Positions 48,151 to 57,782 of a DNA stretch of 64,000 nt are shown here, piece by piece. The notes under the pieces were generated by a model, which did no database searches, was not told the DNA's origin, and saw only the letters and a list, made by a program, of their open reading frames with translations. The first letter of the stretch is position 1. Every line of letters begins with the position of its first letter. This DNA comes from Polytrichum commune (lineage: Eukaryota; Streptophyta; Polytrichopsida; Polytrichales; Polytrichaceae): NCBI GenBank assembly GCA_950295325.1, contig OX485806.1, forward strand, positions 46,991,169 through 47,055,168, given 5' to 3'. Both the position numbers and the translations under genes were made by a program.

Positions 48151-49800
48151 GCTTTACACTACGATGCACTGGTTGGTCAAGAATTTTATGCTGGAGAAGA
48201 GGAAAGGACAATAAAAAAATCTTTATGACGTCTTGATTGGCCGTAGTGTAACCACTTAGAGGAGTGTATTGGACAACTTCATCAAAAGAAGTAGTCCACG
48301 GTATGACTTCAGTCATAGTTGGCCATAGTAGAAACCTTACCCTTTAAAGGACCATTATATTGAGATTTAAAAAAATTGTATTGAAATGAAATAAGTTGTA
48401 TATAACAATGTTTTAGAATTTCTTTCATGACCTTGTAAAAAAGAGTCCAAAAATGTAATTGTATTTATTTTAACTGTCATAATCTGTTATGCCATGCGGT
48501 AAAAACAATCCAAAAAAATTCCATAGATCTGTTAAAAAATCCAAAACAAAATCCTACGGTTGGAAATTAAATGGCATGTGTTTTTTTCCCCGGTTTTGCT
48601 CTTTGTACTTGTAAGGCAAATTTTGAGGGATCATTGGAGAACATAGTTATAGTCTTTTAGGAGTGAAGAGGAAAAATTTCATATACATTGTAGGAAACAC
48701 TACTCTTCTTCAATATATAATACACAAATTACTCCAAATCATTTTCTTTAATTTCTCTCCATTCTACATTGATTTCAATCAAGGACAATCGAAGAGAGAT
48801 TGTTCTAGTTTCATTTGGGATATTTATGGTTATGAAGCATATTATTGTTTCAGTTATGGCGGTTTAGAAAACTGTCATCTAACAACATAATGTTGCAATT
48901 ATGATGATGAATTTATTTTTAAATTTGGAAGCAAAGAGAGAGTGGTGTGGAAATTTGATCGTCCAAATGGATATGTGTCACAAAATCTTTTTGGATCATA
49001 TAGTACAAGAATGCTTCAAGATTGTCTATGGGTGAGTAGACTTACATTCACATATTTATGTCATTTGCTTGGATCCATTTTAAACGAGAATGATACAAAA
49101 TTTAGATCTTGTATCCCAATAGATGTTAAAATTTAATTATATTGCATCGATTTGGTTTCGTTGATACTTTGCACATACTTGCAGATGTGTATGGTATATC
49201 AAGGCCAATTGCTTCAATCATTATTACAAATACTTGTGAGGGAATAAAAATTTGATGGGACTTTTCGTTTTCCAAATACCAACATTAAAAAAGATGAAGC
49301 AAATAATTGTAAAATTCGATAGTTTGTATGAAATTCCATACATCCTAGGGACAGTAGATGGTAGCCACATTCCAATTACTGCTCCAAGTATAGATCATGC
49401 TTCATATTATTGTAGAATAAAAAATTATTCACTTTTACTTCAAGGTGTAGTGGATTATTAATGCAAATTTTGGAATTACGATTCTGGGTGGGCAAAAAAT
49501 TTATATGACTGGTCCTTATTTCAAAAATAAAAAATGCAAAAAAAACTATGAATAAAGCATATAGACCATACAAACTAATTGAAGATGTTGCATAACCAAT
49601 ACGTCCATGGTTTTATTCGTTTTTTAACGCAAAAATAGGTTTTTCAAGAAAAAAAAACACTGGAATTTTATCCTATCAAACACTTGCATGACAATTCAAT
49701 GTGCATTTGAGATCTTGAGGGGGGATAAAAAAATATTATTGAAGAGAGTTGATATGATATTACGAATTATCCTAGATATTGTTATAACTTGTTCATGTTG

Positions 49801-49904
49801 TCGTGTAAATAACGATCGTGTGTCACTGCAGCTCGAGTACCAACCACCACTAACAAACAACACTAAAACATAGTAAAGTCACACATAAACAATACACCTC
49901 GACA
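49801..49904 (-). repeat. 104-bp direct repeat E, outer copy
   Basis: It starts TCGTGTAAATAACGATCG and ends CACCTCGACA. It is identical to 50243-50346 except for one base (AATAACG against AATAGCG). It forms the extreme 3' end of the retrotransposon next to the Harbinger target. Confidence 0.93.
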
Positions 49905-50238
49905 GAGAAGGAAGAGAGTAGAACACTTATAAGAGCTCTAAATCTCTCTTCAAATGCATACAACTAGTCAAGCTATCTCTCACTCCACCAAGGGAGAATC
50001 CAAGAGTGTAAGTAGGGGAAGAAGAACTCAAGATTTATTGCAAAATCATGCAATCTATACCTCAATCAAGCTGTCTCCACACACTAACTCACAAGATTTG
50101 ACTTGGCAAGAATGCCAAGCCAAGGAGGAGGCTCCTCACTTAGGAGCCTTCCTCTCCACATCTAGATTCATCCATCCAAATCTAGATGGATGAAACCCAA
50201 CGGATAAGGTGCGGCCGTCGACGCCACATACCGTGACA
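49905..50238 (-). repeat. LTR D fragment at the 3' end of the methyltransferase element
   Basis: These 334 bp, read on the minus strand from TGTCACGGTATG, match 61861-61730 plus 59458-59263 with about ten differences. They also match 63055 onward on the + strand more distantly. The fragment stops abruptly at CTTCCTTCTC, where the other copies continue, and repeat E follows. It is taken to be the U3-like start of the 3' LTR, truncated. Confidence 0.75.
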
Positions 50239-50242
50239 ACTA

Positions 50243-50346
50243 TCGTGTAAATAGCGATCGTGTGTCACTGCAGCTCGAGTACCAACCACCACTAACAAAC
50301 AACACTAAAACATAGTAAAGTCACACATAAACAATACACCTCGACA
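50243..50346 (-). repeat. 104-bp direct repeat E, inner copy
   Basis: This is the second copy of repeat E, separated from LTR fragment D by ACTA. On the minus strand it directly follows a purine-rich GCTGAGGGGGGG run and begins TGTCGAGG, so it also looks like an LTR start. Confidence 0.93.
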
Positions 50347-50360
50347 TGCCCCCCCTCAGC
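50347..50360 (-). promoter_or_regulatory. Polypurine-tract-like run
   Basis: On the minus strand the sequence reads GCTGAGGGGGGGCA immediately before the TGTCGAGG of repeat E. That is the position of a plus-strand primer in LTR retrotransposons. It is assigned by position and composition only. Confidence 0.5.
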
Positions 50361-50630
50361 TGATTATGAAGTCCCACCAAACAGCTAGGACCAATGCCAA
50401 TCTAAAGGGCATGGATAATGAAAGATTGCTCCGCAACTAACTAGTGTGGTAAACGTTGTTCCAAGGAACTGTAGGCTGCGTGCAAGGTGAGCCCCATCCT
50501 TAATCGCCTCTGATGTTTGGCCATCAGATCCCAAAGAATTAAATCCACCGCCTCATGTTGATTGCGTCTCTAGGTCGTAACTCCTCATATTCCATTTGGG
50601 CATGCACAAGATGATGAAAACCACACAGGA

Positions 50631-52307
50631 TCATTGAGTACGATTGGTGGAAGCACCAAGTACCGAAGATCCTCGACAGCGAGGACAACTCCACTGTCCA
50701 GATGGTAGAGAAGTCAAGGGTGGCCGCAAGCATGCCATGTGCCAACCGCGTTGACACTGATCACACAAGAGCATAGTAGCCGCTCCCTTCTTCTCTCCAC
50801 ACATAAAACATGGAAAACCCTCTGGCACGACGGCCAGTTCAGGATGAACTGTACCCTCAATAGGTAGGTGACATGGGGCACAGTTTTTGGAATGCTCGCG
50901 ACATTCCCTGGCATCCTTGCCTTCCAACAACAACAAACCACTCGGCAACACCTCCTTCACCCGAAGGATAGTGCGCCCCGCCCTGACATCCAATGTCGTA
51001 GGCGCCTCACGTTGGAGATAGACATAATCTCCCTGCCGGAATCTTCGCAACTGAGGTCGGTAAGCACCACTGCGAATGCGTGCATAACGCAATGTGTCAC
51101 GGTGCTGAGCAATGGACAAATTCTCCATGGCCATAGGCATGGCCCTCTGGAAGAATTGAGCCCGCTCCTGCAAACACTCTGCCCAAAGGTCTGGGTCATC
51201 CAAGTTCACAACAGGAGCTAGTTTTTCCCGAATAGAACTTGGGAGTATAGGCTCACGTCCATACAACAACTGATACGGGCTGTAGGATGCCAAAGAGGCC
51301 TGCCTACTAAATCGATAGCCCATAGCAATCCAAGGCAACATAAGGTCCCAATCCCGGTGGCTTCCCCGAAGTAATCCATACTTCCTCAAGCCACGCTTGG
51401 TTGTTTGAACAACTCGTTCAGCCAAGCCATCTGCCTCTGGATGATCCCGAGAGGTGGTACGGTGATCTATGAGCGCCTTAGTGCATAATTCCTCAAAAAC
51501 ACCAAGGAACTCCCTCCCTTGGTCCGTCAACACTTCAGCCGGTGCTCCAAAACGTGCTAACACACGATCCAAAAAGGCGGCCGCGGCCAACTCTGCAAAG
51601 TTTTGGGGTAGAGCAACAAGCTCAATCCACTTGCTAAAATGCTCCACCATCACTAAAACGTACTTTGCTCCACGTGGTGTAACCACCAACGGCCCTGCAA
51701 AGTCCAACGACCAACGGTAGCCCAATCCCATGATAGGTAAAGGCTGTAACTGAGGTGATAAGGTGTTAAAGCTAGACCTAACCCGGTCACAAACTTCACA
51801 CCTCCCGATATAGGCAGCTACCTGCTGATACATGCCAGTCCACCAATATTGGCCACGCAATATCGAATGTGTCCTGCGTATGCCAAAATGGCCAAGTTCC
51901 TCGTGCACTTGTCGCACCAAGGAGGCCCTCTGATCCGGCCTAGGAACAATACGCCTTGTCCCATCCGGCCACAATCGAAATAACAAACCGTTCTCCCAAC
52001 GGAACCTTGTTATTCGATGTCCAATCCTATCCCTTTCCATTGCCGAAATAGACAAAGGAAAGGTACCCTGTTGAAGCTTATGCAATACGGGAAAATCCTC
52101 CCATATATCCACAATAGCTTGAGGCCGATCAGACTCATCATCCGAACCCTGTATCGGAATCTCAACAGATGCACCAGAAAATAAAGTAAGGTAGGCAGCC
52201 GCGTGCCAACTTGGAATCGCCTCTCGATCACAATTTCCATGCCATCTGGCCCCGGTCAAGTCCTCATCTGAAGGACTTGGATTGCGTGAGAGTCTATCTA
52301 CATCCAT
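50631..52307 (-). CDS. Integrase with C-terminal PHD finger
   Basis: This 558-codon ORF contains an H-H-C-C zinc module (H135, H140, C170, C173), a DDE core (D202 in S-L-D-F, D262 in L-T-D-Q-G, E297 in L-A-E-R-V; 35 residues between the last two), then the G-D-Y-V-Y-L-type C-terminal barrel near 426. After a spacer with C-x-x-H residues, a canonical C4HC3 PHD finger follows: C500, C503, C515, C518, H523, C526, C541, C544, with the W-x-C-P-x-C ending. PHD fingers usually read histone H3 tails; here it stands where chromoviruses carry a chromodomain, so a targeting role is inferred. The ORF is uninterrupted. The upstream RNase H is in another frame, joined through a frameshift near 52310 where G-I-T-N-M-D-V-D-R-L-S-R should continue. 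Confidence 0.92.
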   Translation of the reverse strand: MDVDRLSRNPSPSDEDLTGARWHGNCDREAIPSWHAAAYLTLFSGASVEIPIQGSDDESDRPQAIVDIWEDFPVLHKLQQGTFPLSISAMERDRIGHRITRFRWENGLLFRLWPDGTRRIVPRPDQRASLVRQVHEELGHFGIRRTHSILRGQYWWTGMYQQVAAYIGRCEVCDRVRSSFNTLSPQLQPLPIMGLGYRWSLDFAGPLVVTPRGAKYVLVMVEHFSKWIELVALPQNFAELAAAAFLDRVLARFGAPAEVLTDQGREFLGVFEELCTKALIDHRTTSRDHPEADGLAERVVQTTKRGLRKYGLLRGSHRDWDLMLPWIAMGYRFSRQASLASYSPYQLLYGREPILPSSIREKLAPVVNLDDPDLWAECLQERAQFFQRAMPMAMENLSIAQHRDTLRYARIRSGAYRPQLRRFRQGDYVYLQREAPTTLDVRAGRTILRVKEVLPSGLLLLEGKDARECREHSKNCAPCHLPIEGTVHPELAVVPEGFPCFMCGEKKGAATMLLCDQCQRGWHMACLRPPLTSLPSGQWSCPRCRGSSVLGASTNRTQ

Positions 52308-52719
52308 GTTGGTAATCCCAGCTGTAAGTACGGTGTATCACCTCAAAGTCATACTCCTGGAGCAATAAAACCCACCTGGCAAGCTTGCCAGTAAGCTTAT
52401 CCGACTCCATGAGCCACCGTAACGGCTGATGGTCAGTCACTAAAGTAAAGTGTTGACCATAAAGATACGGCCGAAAATGGGCAATAGCCCATACCGCCAC
52501 CAATGCTTCTCCCTCGTAGGATGAATAATTAGCCTCCGCCGTGTTATTGCTTCGCGAAGCGTAAGCAACAACATACTCCCGACTAAAATCATCCTTCTGA
52601 GTGAAAACTGCTCCCAAACCCAATGAACTCCAATCTGTATGCAACTGGAAAGATTTGGAGACATCTGGACGTCGAAGCACTGGAGCCGTACCCAGTTTCT
52701 GCTTCAATGTCTCAAACGC
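52308..52719 (-). CDS. RNase H domain, broken at both ends
   Basis: After a TAG at 52720-52722 the reverse-transcriptase frame continues A-F-E-T-L-K-Q-K-L. It then runs into the Ty3/Gypsy RNase H with L-H-T-D-W-S-S-L-G-L-G-A-V, Y-E-G-E-A-L-V-A-V-W (the catalytic Glu region), D-H-Q-P-L-R-W-L and the R-W-V-L-L-L-Q-E-Y connection. A frameshift near 52310 separates it from integrase. The stop is consistent with a single-base change, since coding similarity flanks it directly. Confidence 0.88.
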
Positions 52720-53778
52720 CTATTGTTGCTCACGACCCCAAGTCCACGGTTGGTCCTTGCTCGTGAGAATGGTGAGAGGCTTGGCGATCAAGCTAAAGTT
52801 CTTGACGAATCGCCGATAGTAATTCGCCAAGCCCAAGAAAGCACGAAGTCTCGGCACATCAACTGGTGCCGGAATCTTCTGCAAGGCGTCCACCTTAGCT
52901 TGTTGTACCCCAAGACCTCTTGGAACAATCATATGCCCCAGATATGCCAGCCGGTCATGGAAAAACTTGCACTTGCCGTGGTGAAAGCGCAATCCCCACC
53001 GCTGCAACCGCTGCAACCGCTCAAAAACGGCTTGAAGATGCCTTACATGCTCCTGTGGTGTTATACTGAAAATGATAACGTCATCAATGTAACACCGAGC
53101 AAAGGGTAAGCAAGAGAGAACTTGGTCCATCACTCTCTGAAACTCCGCAGGTGCATTTTTCAGGCCAAACGGAAGAAACTTCCAATGGTATAGTTGATCC
53201 TTTCCATCTTGATCAACTCCCCAGAATGCGGTTTTCACTCGGTCTCCCACAAGTAATGGGAGTTGGTGATAGCCGGATCTCAAGTCCAACGTGCTAAAGA
53301 CTCGAGCAAATCCGAGGGCATCAAACAACTCCTCCGGGATTGGCATGGGATATCGATCCGACTTGGTCTTCCGATTAACTGGACAGTAATCCCCACACAT
53401 CCGCTTCTCCGTCCAATTGCCAAAGATATCCTTCTTCGTTGGCATAACCGTAGCACAAGCATACTCCCCGTTGGAAAGTTCGATTAGCCCTGCTGCCAAG
53501 AGCTCTCGGCAACGAGCTTGAACGCCAATCCGCTCGGAAACACTGAGCCTGTAAGGTCTCCGAAAAATGGGATGGTCGTCCTCCAACTGAATGTGGATGG
53601 GTTTTCCTTTATAACCTTCAAGATCCTGAAGGCTAAAAGCAAAACATCTACGGTACGAACAAATAAATGCTCGTACCTTCCGTGCCTCAGCACCCGTGAG
53701 ACGAGGGCCTAATTCAAGTGGCCAATCATCAAACTCTCTAGTCTCCCTCTCCACCAAAGAACCACTTGATGTTGGCAT
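52720..53778 (-). CDS. Ty3/Gypsy reverse transcriptase
   Basis: This 352-codon ORF contains the full RT fold order: F-R-R-P-Y-R near 72, K-R-M-C-G-D-Y near 125, L-D-L-R-S-G-Y-H-Q near 164 (first catalytic Asp), F-L-P-F-G-L-K-N-A-P near 201 and Y-I-D-D-V at 230-234. The thumb/connection start follows, with L-R-A-F-L-G-L-A-N-Y-Y-R-R-F. Catalytic residues are intact. Its ATG is probably not a natural start; it lies in a different frame from the upstream linker (ending at 53784), so a frame change interrupts the polyprotein there. It terminates at a TAG, beyond which RNase H continues in the same frame. Confidence 0.93.
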   Translation of the reverse strand: MPTSSGSLVERETREFDDWPLELGPRLTGAEARKVRAFICSYRRCFAFSLQDLEGYKGKPIHIQLEDDHPIFRRPYRLSVSERIGVQARCRELLAAGLIELSNGEYACATVMPTKKDIFGNWTEKRMCGDYCPVNRKTKSDRYPMPIPEELFDALGFARVFSTLDLRSGYHQLPLLVGDRVKTAFWGVDQDGKDQLYHWKFLPFGLKNAPAEFQRVMDQVLSCLPFARCYIDDVIIFSITPQEHVRHLQAVFERLQRLQRWGLRFHHGKCKFFHDRLAYLGHMIVPRGLGVQQAKVDALQKIPAPVDVPRLRAFLGLANYYRRFVKNFSLIAKPLTILTSKDQPWTWGREQQ

Positions 53779-53783
53779 AGACT

Positions 53784-54065
53784 CTAATTGCTAATGAGAG
53801 GAGGGGGCATTAACCATGCCCCAGTCTTGGTGCTAGTACTAGAGTCTGACATTTCTTCATCACCACCAATATGTGATGATGAAGCCACCACCGGAGGCGA
53901 AGAAACCGAAGCAGTGTAAAAATGTTGAGCTCGAAGCTCCTCCATCACATGCTGCTCGAATTGAAAAATTCGTTCGGCTTCTCCAACCATGGCGTGAATT
54001 CCCTCTTCCATGGGTGTGGACCGCTGTACCCCCTGACCATAGTCCTCTGCCCCCAGAAACAACCA
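53784..54065 (-). pseudogene. Linker between methyltransferase and reverse transcriptase
   Basis: This is in the same frame as the methyltransferase ORF but behind a TAG at 54066-54068. About 93 codons of acidic, Ser/Thr-rich sequence follow (E-E-L-R-A-Q, S-S-P-P-V-V-A-S-S-S, D-E-E-M-S-D-S-S-T-S-T). No domain is recognised. It is presumably the natural continuation of the polyprotein. Confidence 0.55.
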
Positions 54066-55727
54066 CTAGTCACCAGGATGCCTTTGCAATGAAAGGCATA
54101 AAGCAACAGTCCACACCATAGTATGAAGATCCATAGCTTGGCCCAACACGAAGCGTCGTTGGCCCTCAAAAAGGCCGGGAGCTGCGGTGGTGCCAGTGCG
54201 GAATCCCATGGCACACTCCCGTTCGTCAGCCAATGGTTCGGTGTGGGTTTTGGTGTGAACATCCCACACCATACCCGGCCCCTTATCGCGGAAAACGAAT
54301 GACTGTGGAAACGTCATAAATGTGGGAAAGGCCTGCCGTGGTGCCCCCATTTTGTTGACCAATGCCAACGGGGGTAAATCATCTCGAACAACCGACAAAG
54401 AGGTCCGGTTTGGATCCAAGATGTCATCCACCTTCTGATCCAAAGGTGGAGACAGTGCAGAAAATGCTGTAGCTAAAGTAGATGACGGTGCGAGGTTGGT
54501 CCAAATCCACCGAGGCCGGTGGGCATAAGAACCAATGCTCGCAGCATCCACAAAAATGGGATCTCCAAGGTGTTGACGAACATAATGACCGCCTTCCAAC
54601 ACCTTGTCCCGAGAGTCTCCCAACAAAGGTACATTCTCGAAGATATACCTTGGAGGGGAAGGTTGGTGGGTAAACCACCACTGCATAAGCCAGATGAGGT
54701 CCCAGAAAAGGCTGGACCTGGGATCCTCTAAACCTCGGCCTGCTCCAGCACGTGAGTGGCCTTGGCATGGCCAACCCGCAATCACCATATCCACCGGGCC
54801 CAAATGTCGTAAGTCGGCCTCACTGATGTGTGTAACATCACGAGGGAGACGTGAAAAACACCCATGAATGGCAGTTGGGTGTAACTCCTGGGGGTACAAT
54901 ACCATTAACTGGTGAAGATGGTGACGAGCCACACGGGTGGACACTGGAGAGTTGTCCACATAGACATACCGTCTGACCGTGAGGCCAGCCTCCAAGATGG
55001 CTGCTAAGCCCGTGCCGATGCCCCCAAACAGTTCCACCAAAATAATCCCCGCGTCTGGCGGCTGCCATAAAATGGGATGTGCCAATGCCGAGAGGACACC
55101 CGGTATGACCGGTGTCCTAGAAGTGAGAGAGTGAACAATATCCTCGCACCTCCGAAATAGCTCGGCGGAATCACGCCAAGGAGGAATGGGATCCTTGGGA
55201 TGGCGCACCAATGCACCCTTAGGTGCCATATCCTGTTGATCGTCTATACTCCCCATGAATGCCAATGATTCCTCCAACAATGCGGAACCATAAGGCAATG
55301 TGTCCACCATAGCACTACATCCAAAAACCATAGATAATGGTGCTATGGTCGCGGCCGCCGCGAAAGCCACGGGAATAAGTTCCCTGCGGCCATCCCTAGC
55401 CGACCAACCTGGTCGGATCCATGCTTCCTCAGTCCAGTTGTCCAAACCAAAACCAAGAGGGTAAAGTGATTGCTGACCAACTAAAATGTCATAGTTGGTC
55501 GCATCTGTCACCGCACACCTAAGAAGAAGAGGTGCGGGTGAATCTCCAGGCTTCACTCGATAGCTAAGCTGTAATGGCTCTCGAGTATAACCCATGGCCC
55601 GCTCCACGTGACCAATGGATGTGACAATGGTAAATGGACAAGGAACCAAGTCGTCGGCCATCAATCGCAATTCCTGCGCAAGCTTTTTGCCGATCATAAC
55701 AGGTTGTGCTCCTGAATCCATCATCAC
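54066..55727 (-). CDS. Aspartic protease fused to C5-cytosine DNA methyltransferase (DNMT3-like)
   Basis: An uninterrupted 553-codon ORF. The N-terminus is a retropepsin: D-S-G-A-Q-P at 4-9 and I-L-V-G near 81. After a spacer, a complete methyltransferase domain spans about 225-553: motif I V-E-L-F-G-G-I-G-T-G-L at 231-241 (SAM binding), Y-V-D-N-S at 256-260, motif IV G-W-P-C-Q-G-H-S with catalytic Cys321, motif VI F-E-N-V-P with Glu364, motif VIII R-P-R-W-I-W-T-N at 404-411, and motif X-like R-R-F-V-L-G-Q-A-M-D at 524-533. Motif order is canonical, not the rearranged order of DRM enzymes. G-I-G-T-G-L and the S-Y-A-H-R-P-R-W region resemble DNMT3 more than MET1/DNMT1. The likely reaction is 5-methylcytosine formation on DNA. 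All catalytic motifs are present, so this domain could still be active if expressed. Confidence 0.92.
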   Translation of the reverse strand: MMMDSGAQPVMIGKKLAQELRLMADDLVPCPFTIVTSIGHVERAMGYTREPLQLSYRVKPGDSPAPLLLRCAVTDATNYDILVGQQSLYPLGFGLDNWTEEAWIRPGWSARDGRRELIPVAFAAAATIAPLSMVFGCSAMVDTLPYGSALLEESLAFMGSIDDQQDMAPKGALVRHPKDPIPPWRDSAELFRRCEDIVHSLTSRTPVIPGVLSALAHPILWQPPDAGIILVELFGGIGTGLAAILEAGLTVRRYVYVDNSPVSTRVARHHLHQLMVLYPQELHPTAIHGCFSRLPRDVTHISEADLRHLGPVDMVIAGWPCQGHSRAGAGRGLEDPRSSLFWDLIWLMQWWFTHQPSPPRYIFENVPLLGDSRDKVLEGGHYVRQHLGDPIFVDAASIGSYAHRPRWIWTNLAPSSTLATAFSALSPPLDQKVDDILDPNRTSLSVVRDDLPPLALVNKMGAPRQAFPTFMTFPQSFVFRDKGPGMVWDVHTKTHTEPLADERECAMGFRTGTTAAPGLFEGQRRFVLGQAMDLHTMVWTVALCLSLQRHPGD

Positions 55728-55742
55728 ACACTGGGGAGCAAC

Positions 55743-56100
55743 TCAAATAGGGTTGCCCCCAGTCCGACTGACCATCAAAATGCCAGAATCATTCACCATC
55801 CGTACAACGCCAGGTCGAATGCCTCGACGCTCGCGAGCAGGTCGAGCAGCTACATCTGAAAGACAAGCGGCGCCTGCAGAGGCTGGTGAAGCAAAAGATG
55901 AGGTTGGCTCTTGGCCATCCAAGGTGTGTGCGTCAAAAGACGCAATGGCCTCAACCGCAAGCCTTGCTCGCCATTTGGCCGCTTCTTCCAAATTTTCCGT
56001 GGTAGGAAGGTCCACGGTGGCTTGAGCCACAGTCAAAGAAGGCGGGAATGCCTTGCCCTCCAAAATCCTACCTGCTAGGTGGAAAGCCTTAGCGGGTTGG
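55743..56100 (-). pseudogene. Pre-protease region of pol
   Basis: In frame with the protease-methyltransferase ORF, separated by a TGA at 55743-55745 just before V-A-P-Q-C-V-M-M-D-S-G. The upstream text (E-E-A-A-K-W-R-A-R-L-A-V-E-A and S-F-D-A-H-T-L-D-G) continues to about 56100, where the coding frame seems to shift to that of 56089-56412. TGA is one C-to-T step from CGA. Confidence 0.6.
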
Positions 56101-56468
56101 ACATAAAGATGATGACCACTCCATGGCCGTGAACAAAGGTGTGTGCAACACCTTGGATGCCAACGTGTGCGCCACATTGGTCGCTGAATGTGAAACCTCA
56201 TTGTGCGGATGACGACCACTGACAGATTGGACGGCATCGGCCAATCCAAAAGATAATGGTAGTCGTGCCTGACCAATTTGGTCGGCGGGCGCATTGTCCC
56301 GAGCTCGCGAACTTGCCACATATTCATTTGTGGTCAAAGGTATGGATTGTGACACGGCTTGAGCACGTGTCACGGCCGCGGAACTCACCACCTCGCCCGA
56401 GGCTCCGAACATATAGTAATCCGAAGTGGAAGAACTAGCCTGAGCTCAGGTCGGAAAAAGGACGTTTC

Positions 56469-57782
56469 TCAGGATGGAGAGCAAAGCAGTTCTCTACCCG
56501 CGTGATTGTTCCGCCCACAATGGGAACACTTCAACTGCTTGGGTAACTGATTACCCGTCGTCCCCTTCGCCGAGCCCTTAGCGGGAACAAATGGTTTCCG
56601 CTTCGGAGTAGTGACTGTCTGGGCTTGCCTTTGCTTCGAAGGACAGTCTTTCTTAGCGTGGCCGGCCTGCCCACAAGACCAACAATACATGGTCTTGTCT
56701 ACCTCGGCCTCCGCCAATCCCGCAGCCGCAACCGGAACTCTTCGGGATTTGCTAGAATCTACTAGCAGGGAGACCAAATCAGTGGCGTCGTGCTGACACA
56801 ATGCACGATCACACTGCTCCACAATGGCAAATGCCTCTGCGAGTGTCGCCCGACCACCATAATCCATGATGATCCTGGGTAGCGCCAAGTCAAGGAGGCG
56901 TTTGTCAATCTTGGACAAAAACACCTTCACCAATTGACTTTCCGCAAACACACCTCCAGATTCTCTAGCAAACCTCGCCAACCTCGTATACATGGTACGA
57001 GGTGTATCGTCCTTCTCCCGTCTAAAATCTTGTATCCGCTGCATCTGGTCCCGACGGAAACCTCCGTACTCCTCATGTAGATGTAGCTCAAATACCCGCA
57101 ACGGCTCAAAAACTGGCGGAGCCCCTAAAGAGGCTAAAGCCGCTTGGGTAGCCTGGGCATAACGGGAGAGTGGAAGAATGGGGCTCGACGTACTCGCCAC
57201 AGCGGGAGCAGATACCTTATCCTTGGGTTCACCAGGAGAAACTCCCTCCACGTCCACCACAAATACTCCCTCCGGTACCTCCGATTTAACCTCAGGGACG
57301 GCCATGAAACTAGAAGTTGCGCCTTCCTTCAATGCGGATACCAACTCAACCCGAGTCTCCCAGTACCGCTCCACCTGGCGCAACTCCATTCAATGAGCCT
57401 CCGTCCACTACTCATAAGTTTGGAGAGCTTCATGCTCTAAATGCTGAGGCAGAAGCTCGAACACATACCAATCGTTAAAATTGGTATTGCGTTGGCGTTT
57501 CTCTCGCATCCACGTACGAAACCGGATTTTCCAGTCTTGCTGAGAAATGGTCCCTGCTCGACCGGAAAACCGGTCCCGTATCCCTCCCCTAGTCTCCTCC
57601 TCCATATCGCCAAAGGTTCCCACCCACAGGACGTGAGACCGAGTGATAGTCCCCCACGCCGAAGTAGGCTGAAAAACCTCGTTGGGTGCGACCACTGGTT
57701 CAACGTCTGAGAGGTCCGAGGAATGACCTTCCGATGCTCCTGGAGACGGAGAACGATAGTGTTGAGTACGAGTTGTAACCAT
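56469..57782 (-). pseudogene. Gag with CCHC zinc knuckles, broken by two stops and frameshifts
   Basis: Reading from ATG 57782 (M-V-T-T-R-T-Q), a Gag N-terminus runs to a TAG at 57408-57410, then a TGA at 57390-57392, and continues in the same frame. It includes F-E-L-H-L-H-E-E-Y-G-G-F and M-Y-T-R-L-A-R-F-A-R-E-S (retrotransposon gag family) and a zinc knuckle C-W-S-C-G-Q-A-G-H-A-K-K-D-C. A second knuckle, C-S-H-C-G-R-N-N-H-A-G, is cut by a one-base frameshift near 56494; the other frame supplies C-F-A-L-H-P-E-K. Nucleocapsid function is thus known for the family but lost in this copy. Confidence 0.88.

Noticed and set aside
50868-51221. 117-codon + strand ORF opposite the integrase
   Set aside because: Shadow of the minus-strand integrase-PHD gene, which has clear catalytic motifs.
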